The notes beneath the pieces are model-generated. The model was not told where the DNA came from and made no database searches. It saw only the letters and a list, made by a program, of their open reading frames with translations. Position numbers and translations under genes: made by a program. A stretch of DNA of 45,808 bases from assembly GCA_937125395.1 (NCBI GenBank), contig CAKZLI010000013.1:1-45808 (forward strand). The letters are read 5' to 3'. Shown here in pieces: positions 9,348 to 16,863 of the stretch (positions within the stretch are counted from its first letter, which is position 1; every line of letters starts with the position of its first letter). This stretch comes from an uncultured Glaciecola sp. (GTDB lineage Bacteria > Pseudomonadota > Gammaproteobacteria > Enterobacterales > Alteromonadaceae).

Positions 9348-10376
9348 TTAATTGGTGAGTTGTAAATTAATAAATTTAATTGAGTTTTCCAAGTCTGCAA
9401 TACTATTTTTAATAAAATTTCTGTTCTCTTCACCTTTTTGTTTAATATTATTAATGTGAACTAATTTTTTAAATGAACTTTCAACTTGTTCTATTGTATC
9501 TCCACAATCAATACAATTAATTTCTGCTTGAAAATCAACAAAAGCCCCTACATTTTGATTTGATAATACAAACATACCAGCAGCCAGAGCTTCGTTTATA
9601 ACTAATGCCCAACCATCATGTTTTGATGGTAATATAAAAACATCATTATTTTGAAACTCTTTTATCATACATTCTCTCTGCATAAATCCCTTTATAGAAA
9701 TACTATCAGATGAATAATTTCTCATTTCATCTATCAAATCACCACCACCAATTAGTGTTAATCTGAGACTACTATCATTAACATTTAAAAAAGCATTTAA
9801 TAAATTTAACACGTTTTTACGTTCTATATATTGCCCACTAAACAAAATGTTTACTTTTTTATTTTCGTTATTACTTTTAAGATTATAGAAATCATTGAGG
9901 TCACACGTATAAGGATAATTTATAGTATTTTTATTAAACTGACTATAATATTCACGTGCTAGCTCTCCAATTGCAAAAACTTTATTTGCCGAACCTAATT
10001 TTATTGTTAAAATTGTTTTTTTTAGATAGCCTAAAATCCCTTTTCTATGACGAATGGGACGCTCAGCCCAATAATATATTTTTGCCCCATATAACGCACC
10101 AATTAAGTGAGCCAAATTTGTGCCTCTTTCAGCATATCCACCTATAATCAGATGTTCTGGTCTCATATTATGAATTTCTTTTATTATAGATAAATATTTC
10201 TTAATTAAATTTCCAGACAGTATTTTAAAAATTGAATCTTTTTCTATATTCCAATTTCTATTTTTTTCTTTTTCTTTTACAAATATTCCTAACACATTGT
10301 GATTTTTTGATAATTCTCTTAGCCAATCATGTTGATAAGGTGTGTATATATTTGATAGAAAAACAATTTTACTCAT
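9348..10376 (-). CDS. glycosyltransferase family 4
   Basis: 342-residue GT-B glycosyltransferase. The linker to the donor domain reads ILFSGQYIERKNVLNLLNAF (about 175-194), and the donor site LPSKHDGWALVINEALAAG (about 249-267) has the E-x7-E arrangement with the second Glu in NEALAAG. There is no signal peptide. Its ATG overlaps the stop of the upstream epimerase by one base (TAATG at 10374-10378), so it is translated from the same message. It probably adds one sugar of the capsule repeat at the cytoplasmic face. Donor and linkage are unknown. Confidence 0.85.
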   Translation of the reverse strand: MSKIVFLSNIYTPYQHDWLRELSKNHNVLGIFVKEKEKNRNWNIEKDSIFKILSGNLIKKYLSIIKEIHNMRPEHLIIGGYAERGTNLAHLIGALYGAKIYYWAERPIRHRKGILGYLKKTILTIKLGSANKVFAIGELAREYYSQFNKNTINYPYTCDLNDFYNLKSNNENKKVNILFSGQYIERKNVLNLLNAFLNVNDSSLRLTLIGGGDLIDEMRNYSSDSISIKGFMQRECMIKEFQNNDVFILPSKHDGWALVINEALAAGMFVLSNQNVGAFVDFQAEINCIDCGDTIEQVESSFKKLVHINNIKQKGEENRNFIKNSIADLENSIKFINLQLTN

Positions 10377-11239
10377 TAATTATTCTCATTTTTTAATTTA
10401 TTAATATAGGTTACGATGTCATTTTGACATTTCCAGCCAAGTGCTTTTGTTTTTGCAGAAACTACGTCTGCCGTCATTCTATTTCCTTTTCTCTCTGGTA
10501 ACATCTCTATATCACCACCGAACATTTCTGCAATTTCTAAAATAGAATAACTACTATCACTTCCTATACCAAAATCATCACCGTAACCATTTTTACCGAC
10601 AATAATAATTCCATTAATAATATCATCAATATGGGTAAAGTTACGTTTTTGGGTTCCAGGACTTACGACTGTCAATTTTTTTTTGTTTTTAAGTTTCTCT
10701 TTAAATATTCCAATTAAAGTTGCGTATTTACCGTTTGAGATTTCGTTATCTCCAAATACATTGTAGAAATACACAATTGCAAATTGAACGTTAAACCAGT
10801 TACCATAATTTACTAATAATTCTGTATTTGATGCCTTTGACCATGCGTATGGACTCTGACTACGACCTAAACCGCCATCACCAAACTTTGTACTACTCCC
10901 AGCATATATTATTTTACATGCATTTTTTCTACAAAACTCTAAAATACTTAGCATTCCAATTTTATTGAATTTCCAAACAGTATTTACATCTTCAAAACTT
11001 TGTTCTACTCTAGAATACTCACCTAAATGGTAAATATAATCTGGTTTAAAATTTATTATTCTTTCAATATTTTCACAATCTCCTTTAAGATAAGTTACGC
11101 CATCATGGTGATTGTTAATACTCCCTGTAAAGTAATTATCTAGTGAATAGACTTCGTTGTTTTCATCTTCTATGAGTTTTTTACATAAATTAGACCCAAC
11201 AAACCCAGCTCCCCCGGTTACTAAAATCTTTTTTTTCAT
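10376..11239 (-). CDS. NAD-dependent sugar-nucleotide epimerase/dehydratase
   Basis: Short (287 residues) extended SDR enzyme. It has the Rossmann motif TGGAGFVGSNL (8-18), the Ser site AGSSTKFGDGG (about 113-123) and the catalytic SPYAWSKASNTEL (Tyr-xxx-Lys, about 131-135). It resembles proteins annotated as UDP-glucose 4-epimerases but is some 50 residues shorter, and the LGEYSRVEQSF segment replaces the usual LAA motif after strand 4. Since galE and a UDP-GlcA epimerase are already present, it may act on another sugar nucleotide. Start is supported by AGGA six bases upstream of ATG. Confidence 0.75.
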   Translation of the reverse strand: MKKKILVTGGAGFVGSNLCKKLIEDENNEVYSLDNYFTGSINNHHDGVTYLKGDCENIERIINFKPDYIYHLGEYSRVEQSFEDVNTVWKFNKIGMLSILEFCRKNACKIIYAGSSTKFGDGGLGRSQSPYAWSKASNTELLVNYGNWFNVQFAIVYFYNVFGDNEISNGKYATLIGIFKEKLKNKKKLTVVSPGTQKRNFTHIDDIINGIIIVGKNGYGDDFGIGSDSSYSILEIAEMFGGDIEMLPERKGNRMTADVVSAKTKALGWKCQNDIVTYINKLKNENN

Positions 11240-11284
11240 TTTGTCCTAAAATCCTTAATTACCAGTTCTTTTACAATTTACTTA

Positions 11285-12280
11285 TTATCGATTATATTGC
11301 TGATACCAGCTTACAAACTTTTTAATTCCCTGTTCGATATTAATTTGTGGTTTAAAATTAACATCTTCAACTAACTCATCAATATTTGCGAATGTCATAG
11401 GGACATCACCTAGTTGCATTGGCATCAGATTTTCTTTTGCTTTTAACCCACATGCTTTTTCAATTGATGTTATAAAGTGGCGAAGTGTAATCGGTTGATT
11501 ATTCCCAATGTTATATACTTTATAAGGAGCAGATGCATTGGTTATTTGAGATTCCATTTTCGTTGGTGATTTTTCCATTACTCGAGTAATACCTTCTACA
11601 ATATCGTCAATATAGGTAAAGTCTCGTTTCATTTCACCATTGTTGAACACATCAATTGTTTTTCCCTCAATTATGGCCTTTGTAAATTTGAAGTAAGCCA
11701 TGTCAGGACGCCCCATTGGTCCGTATACTGTGAAAAATCTTAATCCTGTTGTTGGAATGTTGTATAAATGACTATATGTATGAGCCATTAACTCGTTTGA
11801 CTTTTTAGTTGCGGCATATAAGCTAATAGGATAGTCAACTCGATCATCTGTGCTGAATGGTTGTTTAGTGTTCATTCCGTATACTGAGCTAGAGCTGGCA
11901 TACACTAAATGCTTTATCTTATTTTGGCGACAACCTTCTAGGATATTAACAAAACCCACAAGATTCGAGTCGACATATGCGTGAGGATTATCAATCGAAT
12001 AACGAACACCTGCCTGTGCAGCTAAATTTACAACAATATCGAAATTGTGTTCCTTAAATAACGATGAAATACCTTCTCTATCCTCAAGCGCTAATTTAAT
12101 AAACCTGAAATTTTCACCTTTATCGTGTACGTTTAATATCTCTAAACGGTCATACTTCAACTTTACATCGTAATAATCGTTTATATTATCGATGCCTATA
12201 ACTTCGTACTCTTTTTCGATTAATGCCTTAGATAAATAAAAACCAATAAACCCTGCTGCACCTGTAACTAATACTTTCAT
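11285..12280 (-). CDS. UDP-glucuronate 4-epimerase
   Basis: Interconverts UDP-GlcA and UDP-GalA in the cytoplasm. I use the ATG at 12278-12280 because a full Shine-Dalgarno GGAGGTGA sits six bases before it and the protein then begins MKVLVTGAAGFIGFYL; the frame is open 16 codons further upstream, but that overlaps ugd and lacks a ribosome site. 331 residues. Key sites are TGAAGFIG (6-13), ASSSSVYGMN (about 126-135) and YAATKKSNELMAHTYS (about 155-170), the last being the sequence style of UDP-GlcA epimerases. It follows ugd by one base, which provides its substrate. Confidence 0.9.
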   Translation of the reverse strand: MKVLVTGAAGFIGFYLSKALIEKEYEVIGIDNINDYYDVKLKYDRLEILNVHDKGENFRFIKLALEDREGISSLFKEHNFDIVVNLAAQAGVRYSIDNPHAYVDSNLVGFVNILEGCRQNKIKHLVYASSSSVYGMNTKQPFSTDDRVDYPISLYAATKKSNELMAHTYSHLYNIPTTGLRFFTVYGPMGRPDMAYFKFTKAIIEGKTIDVFNNGEMKRDFTYIDDIVEGITRVMEKSPTKMESQITNASAPYKVYNIGNNQPITLRHFITSIEKACGLKAKENLMPMQLGDVPMTFANIDELVEDVNFKPQINIEQGIKKFVSWYQQYNR

Positions 12281-12281
12281 T

Positions 12282-13457
12282 TTAGTCACCTCCATATAAA
12301 TCACGGGTATATACTTTTTCTTCAACATCTTTCAACTCTATATTCATTCGATTAGTTATAATAATGTTAGATAATTTTTTGAAATCACTTAAATCAATTA
12401 TAACTTCTGAATTGAAAAATCTTTCTTCTTTTAAAGACGGCTCATAAATCACAATCTCAATCCCTTTTGCTTTTATGCGTTCCATCACACCTTGAATAGC
12501 ACTTGCTCTAAAATTATCACTTCCTTGTTTCATGACTAAGCGATATATACCAACAACTTTGGGATTGCGTTTGATAATCGAATCTGCAATAAAATCTTTA
12601 CGGGTAGAATTCGCATCAACAATTGCGGTTATGATATTATTTGGAACGTTTTTGTAATTTGCTAGTAACTGCTTTGTATCTTTTGGCAAGCAATAACCTC
12701 CATAGCCGAAACTTGGATTGTTGTAATCAGACCCTATACGGGGATCTAACCCCATTCCATCAATAATTTGTTTAGCGTTTAAGTCATATGTTTCACAATA
12801 AGTATCCAGCTCATTAAAATACGCCACTCGCATTGCGAGGTATGTATTAGAAAAAAGTTTCACGGCTTCTGCTTCTGTTGAATCAGTGAACAATACTGTA
12901 ATGTCATCAGCATTTTTTTCTGCGCTCTCAACTAGTAACTTGGCGAATATTTTTGCTTTTTTTGATTGGCTACCGACAATGATTCGTGATGGGTATAAAT
13001 TATCCCATAGTGCTCTCCCTTCGCGAAGAAACTCTGGTGAGAACATAATATTGTCTACACCCAGCTTTTCATTAAGTGCACGCGTAAACCCAACTGGAAT
13101 TGTCGATTTAATAATAATGGTGGCATTTGGATTAATTGCTAAAACATCAATAACTACTGATTCAACCGAGGCTGTATTAAATTTTTTGGTGACAGTATCA
13201 TAATCAGTAGGTGTTGCCACCGCCACAAACTCTGCAGACTTATAAGCAAGTAATTTATCGGTTGTTGCTGTTAAATTTAACGATTTTTGCGCTAAAAATG
13301 TTTCAATCTCAACATCTGAAATTGGAGACAACTTACTATTAATAAGGTTAATTCTTTCCTCATTAATATCAAGCGCGGTAACTTTATTGTATTGAGCAAG
13401 TAATACAGATAACGATAAACCGACGTAACCTGTTCCAACCACTGTAATATTTTTCAT
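12282..13457 (-). CDS. ugd: UDP-glucose 6-dehydrogenase
   Basis: Oxidises UDP-glucose to UDP-glucuronate with two NAD+; cytoplasmic. The 391 residues match the short Ugd class. NAD motif GTGYVGLSL (8-16), SPEFLREG (about 143-150), and the catalytic cysteine in [16 protein letters not shown] (about 250-265) are all present. The C-terminal UDP-binding domain ends near YTRDLYGGD. The next gene, UDP-GlcA 4-epimerase, begins one base after the stop, so UDP-GlcA is converted onward to UDP-GalA. There is a 140-bp AT-rich gap to galE upstream in which I see no clear promoter. Confidence 0.96.
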   Translation of the reverse strand: MKNITVVGTGYVGLSLSVLLAQYNKVTALDINEERINLINSKLSPISDVEIETFLAQKSLNLTATTDKLLAYKSAEFVAVATPTDYDTVTKKFNTASVESVVIDVLAINPNATIIIKSTIPVGFTRALNEKLGVDNIMFSPEFLREGRALWDNLYPSRIIVGSQSKKAKIFAKLLVESAEKNADDITVLFTDSTEAEAVKLFSNTYLAMRVAYFNELDTYCETYDLNAKQIIDGMGLDPRIGSDYNNPSFGYGGYCLPKDTKQLLANYKNVPNNIITAIVDANSTRKDFIADSIIKRNPKVVGIYRLVMKQGSDNFRASAIQGVMERIKAKGIEIVIYEPSLKEERFFNSEVIIDLSDFKKLSNIIITNRMNIELKDVEEKVYTRDLYGGD

Positions 13458-13576
13458 ATTTATTTTATCTTTATTTATAAGTTTGTATAAGTTTTTTTAC
13501 ACCATTTTAATTGGTATATTTTATTAATTTGCGATAACTATTTCAGTAAAGTTTCTAAAAAAATTTATTTTATATA

Positions 13577-13593
13577 CGATAATGCCAGTTATC
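13577..13593. repeat. hairpin motif downstream of galE, copy 1
   Basis: Seventeen-base imperfect hairpin (CGATAATGCC AG TTATC on the plus strand) five bases after the galE stop. It matches the hairpin at 14695-14711, on the other side of galE, at 15 of 17 positions. Stem is only five pairs and no T-run follows directly, so termination is doubtful. Confidence 0.6.
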
Positions 13594-13597
13594 AAAA

Positions 13598-14611
13598 TTA
13601 ATTGTACCCATTTGGATTATTTGACTGCCAACGCCACGAGTCGCAGCACATATCATTTAATCCTAATTTAGCATCCCAACCTAAAATTTGTTTTGCAAAT
13701 TTAGGATCTGCATAACATGATGCAACATCACCTGGTCGTCTACTAACTATTTCGTATGGTATTTTTTTGTTGGACACTTCTTCAAAAGCTTTAATAATAT
13801 CGAGCACAGAATATCCAGTACCTGTACCTAGATTTATAGTCCACAGCCCAGATTCTTGTTCAGTTTTTTTCAGTGCTTGTATATGACCTTTCGCTAAATC
13901 AACTACATGAATGTAATCTCTCACACCAGTTCCATCATGTGTATCATAGTCACCACCAAATACTGATAACTTTTCACGTTTACCTGTTGCTGTTTGTGTA
14001 ATAAAGGGCATTAAATTATTAGGAATTCCCGTTGGATCTTCACCAATTAATCCTGACTCATGCGCACCTACTGGATTGAAATATCGTAGATTAACAATTC
14101 TCCATGATTTGTCATTTTTATGAACATCAGTGAGGATATTTTCAATCATTAACTTTGACATACCGTAAGGATTTGTTGGTTTTCCTGTAGGCATTGACTC
14201 ATCAAGAGGTAATGAAATTGGATCACCATACACAGTAGCTGAAGATGAAAAAACGATGGTTTTTACGTTGTAAGCAGCCATAGCCTTTAATAATTGCAAG
14301 CTACCATACACGTTGTTTTCATAATATAAAATCGGTTTTTCAACGGATTCACCCACAGCTTTAAGACCAGCAAAATGAATTACCCCTTGGAATTCATGAT
14401 TAGAAAATACTGACTCTAACGAGTCATAGTTTCGTATATCACCATTGACATAAGATATTTTTTTACCAGTGATTTGTTCAACTCGCTGTAATGATTTTTC
14501 AGATGAGTTAACAAAATTGTCAAAGACAATAGGTTCATAGCCATTTTCAATCAACTCTACTAGAGTATGAGTTCCAATATAACCTGCGCCGCCTGTAACT
14601 AAAATTTTCAT
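13598..14611 (-). CDS. galE: UDP-glucose 4-epimerase
   Basis: Interconverts UDP-Glc and UDP-Gal, supplying galactose for the capsule. Start chosen at 14611 ([13 protein letters not shown]) because AGGA lies five bases upstream; the ATG two codons earlier (14617) directly abuts that AGGA and leaves no spacing. 337 residues, the usual GalE length. Motifs are [11 protein letters not shown] (5-15), [10 protein letters not shown] (about 119-128, Ser/Thr site) and [11 protein letters not shown] (Tyr-xxx-Lys, about 145-149). Two near-identical small hairpins flank the gene. It follows the MarR-type regulator in the RfaH-type operon. Confidence 0.95.
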   Translation of the reverse strand: MKILVTGGAGYIGTHTLVELIENGYEPIVFDNFVNSSEKSLQRVEQITGKKISYVNGDIRNYDSLESVFSNHEFQGVIHFAGLKAVGESVEKPILYYENNVYGSLQLLKAMAAYNVKTIVFSSSATVYGDPISLPLDESMPTGKPTNPYGMSKLMIENILTDVHKNDKSWRIVNLRYFNPVGAHESGLIGEDPTGIPNNLMPFITQTATGKREKLSVFGGDYDTHDGTGVRDYIHVVDLAKGHIQALKKTEQESGLWTINLGTGTGYSVLDIIKAFEEVSNKKIPYEIVSRRPGDVASCYADPKFAKQILGWDAKLGLNDMCCDSWRWQSNNPNGYN

Positions 14612-14692
14612 ACTCATCCTGTTAAATTTTTCACTTTAAAGTTTATTAATTTATAAATATAAATCATATTCTTTTGATATGTTTTTATAACA

Positions 14693-14714
14693 AGCGATAA
14701 TGCCCATTATCGCT
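14693..14714 (-). other. intercistronic hairpin between marR-type gene and galE
   Basis: Nine-base-pair perfect stem AGCGATAAT/ATTATCGCT with a four-base loop, starting nine bases after the regulator stop. On the transcribed strand it is followed by TGTTATAAAAAC, not a T-run, so it is more likely a processing or stability element or a weak pause than a full terminator. Its core is repeated on the far side of galE (13577-13593). Confidence 0.7.
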
Positions 14715-14723
14715 CATCTTCAT

Positions 14724-15065
14724 TCAGACTGAATTATTTCGCTCAACGTCAGCCTGAAGTTCTTTAATTTCTTGCTTTAACAGCTCATATTCTTGCATCT
14801 TACGTTTCAAGAACTGGCCCGTTATTTCGCCTTTTTCGACAATACCCTGTGGAGTCAGATAATACGCATAACCACGTTTATGATCTGATTTGACAAAGTT
14901 ATCGACTTTTATCAATCCTTTGTCCACTAAGGCCTTAATACAAAAATTCACACTACCTAGACTTACCCCTAGCTCTTTCGCAAGCTCACGCTGACTTGCC
15001 TCAGGATTGTGTTCAATCGCTTGCAAGACTTTATAACGAACAAATTCACGTTGAGTCGGAGACAA
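14724..15065 (-). CDS. MarR-family EPS-associated transcriptional regulator
   Basis: 113-residue winged-helix protein placed first in the biosynthesis operon. Residues 5-70 form the wHTH: REFVRYKVLQAIEHNP, then SQRELAKELGVSLGSVNFCIKALVDKGLI as the helix-turn-helix, then the wing with KRGYAYYLTPQG. Residues 75-110 are a charged coiled coil (FLKRKMQEYELLKQEIKELQ). This matches the small MarR group typically found next to exopolysaccharide loci. The start must be TTG (15063-15065): an in-frame TAA is three codons upstream and AAGGA lies eight bases before the TTG. The ops leader is upstream, so its own synthesis should depend on RfaH-type control. Confidence 0.88.
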   Translation of the reverse strand: MSPTQREFVRYKVLQAIEHNPEASQRELAKELGVSLGSVNFCIKALVDKGLIKVDNFVKSDHKRGYAYYLTPQGIVEKGEITGQFLKRKMQEYELLKQEIKELQADVERNNSV

Positions 15066-15131
15066 TTTTCTTTATCCTTGAGAAGTGTCGAATTAATGTA
15101 AGTATCTATCTGCTAATATCGGTTGTTTATT

Positions 15132-15195
15132 TTGTTTCGGGCAGGCTACCGCAAGGAAATACCAACACTTGTTGCGTAATTCCTTGCTGAAACAA
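15132..15195 (-). promoter_or_regulatory. JUMPstart/ops element with upstream hairpin (site A)
   Basis: On the minus strand the ops-like core GCGGTAGCCTGC occupies 15141-15152 (E. coli ops core is GGCGGTAGCGTG). Directly before it is a hairpin whose arms are GCAAGGAA (15180-15187) and TTCCTTGC (15151-15158), enclosed by TTGTTTC/GAAACAA (15189-15195 with 15132-15138). Seventeen bases (15141-15157) are identical to site B. ops sites pause RNA polymerase and recruit RfaH, which suppresses termination and aids translation. It lies about 75 bases before the regulator start. Confidence 0.85.
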
Positions 15196-15260
15196 TCAAA
15201 GCACCGGATAGAATGACTAAAAAAAATACAAATATAATAGCAGGTGCGTTCAGGATGTGA

Positions 15261-15289
15261 ACAATAGCAAAATCAAGGATTGTAAACAA
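15261..15289 (-). promoter_or_regulatory. candidate promoter of the capsule biosynthesis operon
   Basis: Minus-strand TTGTTT (15284-15289), 17-bp spacer, TATTGT (15261-15266). It would start RNA near 15254, about 100 bases before the ops core, a sensible JUMPstart leader. The hexamers match the sigma-70 consensus only partly, so this is a candidate. Confidence 0.35.
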
Positions 15290-15494
15290 TAAGAAATTTT
15301 CTTAGTAATGGCAATTTTATACAACATAGTTAGGTTTATAAGGTTACTCATATTTTTTACGTTTGTGATGGATATAGGGCTTTGACTTGTAATGACTTCC
15401 CATTGCTGTCGATACTGCTACTATTTAAGTTTATCCGTTACATTGTAGGATGGGATATTTCGACGAAATTCAATTAGTCCTATCTATTGTTTTA

Positions 15495-15534
15495 TGTCGC
15501 ATTTTTGCATTTGATAATTGTCGTATTTTTGCTT
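15495..15534 (+). repeat. 16-bp direct repeat at the AbiEi-like promoter
   Basis: TGTCGCATTTTTGCAT (15495-15510) and TGTCGTATTTTTGCTT (15519-15534) agree at 14 of 16 positions and are 24 bases apart. They surround the -35 and fill the spacer of the candidate promoter at 15511-15539, the right place for an autoregulatory operator. Confidence 0.7.
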
Positions 15535-15539
15535 ATTGT
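15511..15539 (+). promoter_or_regulatory. candidate promoter of the AbiEi-like pair
   Basis: TTGATA (15511-15516), 17-bp spacer, TATTGT (15534-15539), ending 25 bases before the ATG. The gene then has a strong ribosome site AAGGGGGG three bases before its ATG. Confidence 0.45.
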
Positions 15540-15564
15540 AAATGTTATATCCTAAGGGGGGCAG

Positions 15565-15966
15565 ATGACAATTAATAAAAGATTAAAAACACGAATAAAA
15601 CGCTCCAAAGCATCTGTATTCTTGCGTTCTGACTTTAAGGATATCGCTGGTTATGACCAAGTAGGGCGAGCGCTCAGAGAGCTTGTTCGTGAAGGCTTAC
15701 TTATTAAGATTGGTTACGGCTTATATAGCAAAGGAAGAGTAAACCGTATCACAGGAAATATGATGCCCGCACATCCATCTGGTCCTGATGGTGTTGTTAT
15801 TGAAGCATTAGATAAACTCGGTGTTAAATATAATTTTGATGATTTATCACAGTCAAACTTTTCAGGGAATAGTACACAAATACCCGCCAAAATAAACATC
15901 ATACCTGAAAGCAAGCGTTTCACGCGAAAAATAGTGATTGGTTCACAGCATGTCAATACCCTTTGA
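15565..15966 (+). CDS. AbiEi-like / DUF6088-type antitoxin-like protein
   Basis: 133 residues. Residues 3-60 form a winged helix-turn-helix of the kind that opens AbiEi antitoxins and DUF6088 proteins: a basic start (INKRLKTRIKRSKASVF), then RSDFKDIAGYDQVGRALRELVREGLLIKIGYGLYSKG with the characteristic GLY at the wing. The remaining part (70-133) has EALDKLGVKYNFD and a predicted beta stretch (KINIIPESKRFTRKIVIG). In known type IV systems such proteins repress their own promoter and counter an AbiEii nucleotidyltransferase. Here the next gene overlaps by 17 bases but does not look like AbiEii. Promoter, direct repeats and a strong ribosome site make it a self-contained unit, opposite in direction to the capsule genes. 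Confidence 0.75.
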   Translation: MTINKRLKTRIKRSKASVFLRSDFKDIAGYDQVGRALRELVREGLLIKIGYGLYSKGRVNRITGNMMPAHPSGPDGVVIEALDKLGVKYNFDDLSQSNFSGNSTQIPAKINIIPESKRFTRKIVIGSQHVNTL

Positions 15967-16291
15967 TAACTCATTATTTGCTGATATTGCGGATACCTTA
16001 GGGTTAGGTAACCCCGCTATCAAATCTCTAGGTAAGCTAATAGCACAAACTATTTCGCTGGATGTAAAACGTTTTGGAAATCAACATCCACAATTAGTGA
16101 ATAGCCCTTTTGATGAGCTGAAATTTGGACTTAATCTTCTTAGTAAAAAACCAAATTTCAGAGAACGTTATAATAAATACGTGACCCCAATGGTCTATAA
16201 TATAAATCCAGTTACTTGGGATGAGGCACTACGTGTTTTCACGAAGTTAGCCAGTGAGGTATTAGCTTATATATCTAAGGAAGATGACTAG
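15950..16291 (+). CDS. unrecognised partner protein of the AbiEi-like gene
   Basis: 113 residues from ATG 15950, which overlaps the end of the preceding gene by 17 bases; the frame is open a little upstream from a TTG, but the ATG begins a sensible MSIPFDN. I do not recognise the family. It is acidic to neutral and largely helical by eye (LFADIADTLGLGNPAIKSLGKLI, then WDEALRVFTKLASEVLAYI), with no signal peptide, membrane segment or nucleotidyltransferase GSxxxD motif. The coupling to an antitoxin-like gene suggests a toxin or accessory partner, but a remnant of a larger protein is also possible. It converges on the HTH gene, with six bases between the stops. Confidence 0.6.
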   Translation: MSIPFDNSLFADIADTLGLGNPAIKSLGKLIAQTISLDVKRFGNQHPQLVNSPFDELKFGLNLLSKKPNFRERYNKYVTPMVYNINPVTWDEALRVFTKLASEVLAYISKEDD

Positions 16292-16297
16292 GCTGTC

Positions 16298-16489
16298 TCA
16301 GTGTTCTTGTTTCATTAGAAAATAACGATGTAGATATTTGACACCACCACTAAATACTCCTTTTTCCATCGCTATAATTTGATTACGACTCAAACCGGTC
16401 TGCTCAGCTATATCTCTCTGCGTTAGGCCCCGAGCTTTACGAGCTTGAATAATCGGTAAAGGATCAAAGTAAGAAATGTGATATCTCAT
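16298..16489 (-). CDS. small orphan XRE/HipB-like HTH protein
   Basis: 63 residues from ATG 16489 (a GTG two codons earlier is possible). The centre is a clear Cro/C1-type helix-turn-helix, IQARKARGLTQRDIAEQTGLSRNQIIAMEKG (about 13-43), followed by GGVKYLHRYFLMK, resembling the end of HipB-type antitoxins. No HipA-like or other toxin gene is next to it on the same strand; beyond 16500 there is only non-coding or decayed sequence. It may be a solitary regulator or a leftover antitoxin. A 16-bp palindrome 85 bases upstream (16574-16589) could be its operator. Confidence 0.6.
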   Translation of the reverse strand: MRYHISYFDPLPIIQARKARGLTQRDIAEQTGLSRNQIIAMEKGVFSGGVKYLHRYFLMKQEH

Positions 16490-16573
16490 TGGCACTCATC
16501 AAAATGATAGTCATGTACTTAATGTTGACCAATTGCACTCATATGTTAACTTTTATATCTAAAATGCTAAAAC

Positions 16574-16589
16574 GTTAATATATATTAAC
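16574..16589. promoter_or_regulatory. perfect 16-bp palindrome, possible HTH operator
   Basis: GTTAATATATATTAAC reads the same on both strands. It lies upstream of the small XRE-type gene, and the half-site GTTAAC recurs near 16546. Position and symmetry suit a dimeric HTH repressor, but A/T palindromes arise readily in this sequence. Confidence 0.35.
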
Positions 16590-16689
16590 CATTACTTGAG
16601 ACAAATGCTCCAAGGCAGCAGTGACTCGATATCGACATCGGGTTGATGTATTTCAGATAGAACATGCATCAGCAAAGGGTGATAACTCG

Positions 16690-16830
16690 AATTCATGCTT
16701 GTATACCTCGCAAAACCGCAACAACCCACTCCAGCTCAACGGGTAAAGGAACGTGCAGCACAATATTGCAATGATTATCTTTAGACTCATGAGAGCAGAT
16801 ATTATTATCAATGGTACAACATCAGGATGC
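16690..16830 (-). pseudogene. possible remnant of an IS200-like/REP-associated Y1 transposase
   Basis: One minus-strand frame near 16745-16775 reads KDNHCNIVLHVPLPVE, which resembles the NHxHIVLHV histidine motif of REP-associated Y1 transposases, followed by a plausible helical stretch. It is not open over a useful length and has no start. The match is short, so the call is tentative. Confidence 0.25.
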
Positions 16831-16863
16831 TATATGGGGTTCACCGGACGGACACTTTTAAGG

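Larger units (their letters stand above)
15066..15564. other. 499-bp divergent regulatory region
   Basis: No gene is apparent. It contains the leader and ops site of the capsule biosynthesis operon (minus strand, roughly 15066-15290) and the promoter and repeats of the plus-strand AbiEi-like pair (roughly 15490-15564). Between 15300 and 15480 I see no further signal that I can defend. Confidence 0.7.
16496..16863. other. gap of about 370 bp with a palindrome and a possible decayed transposase
   Basis: No intact gene. Contents I can support: the 16-bp A/T palindrome at 16574-16589, near the promoter side of the small HTH gene, and a possible transposase remnant at about 16690-16830. Confidence 0.6.

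Noticed and set aside
12886..13203. 105-residue plus-strand open frame inside ugd
   Set aside because: Shadow of ugd; no ribosome site or recognisable motif.
13577..14714. The two hairpins around galE as intrinsic terminators
   Set aside because: Neither is directly followed by a T-run on the transcribed strand, so I record them as repeats or hairpins only.
15714..15974. Minus-strand 86-residue frame opposite the AbiEi-like gene
   Set aside because: Antisense shadow. The plus-strand frame has a strong ribosome site, a promoter and a recognisable winged-helix domain.
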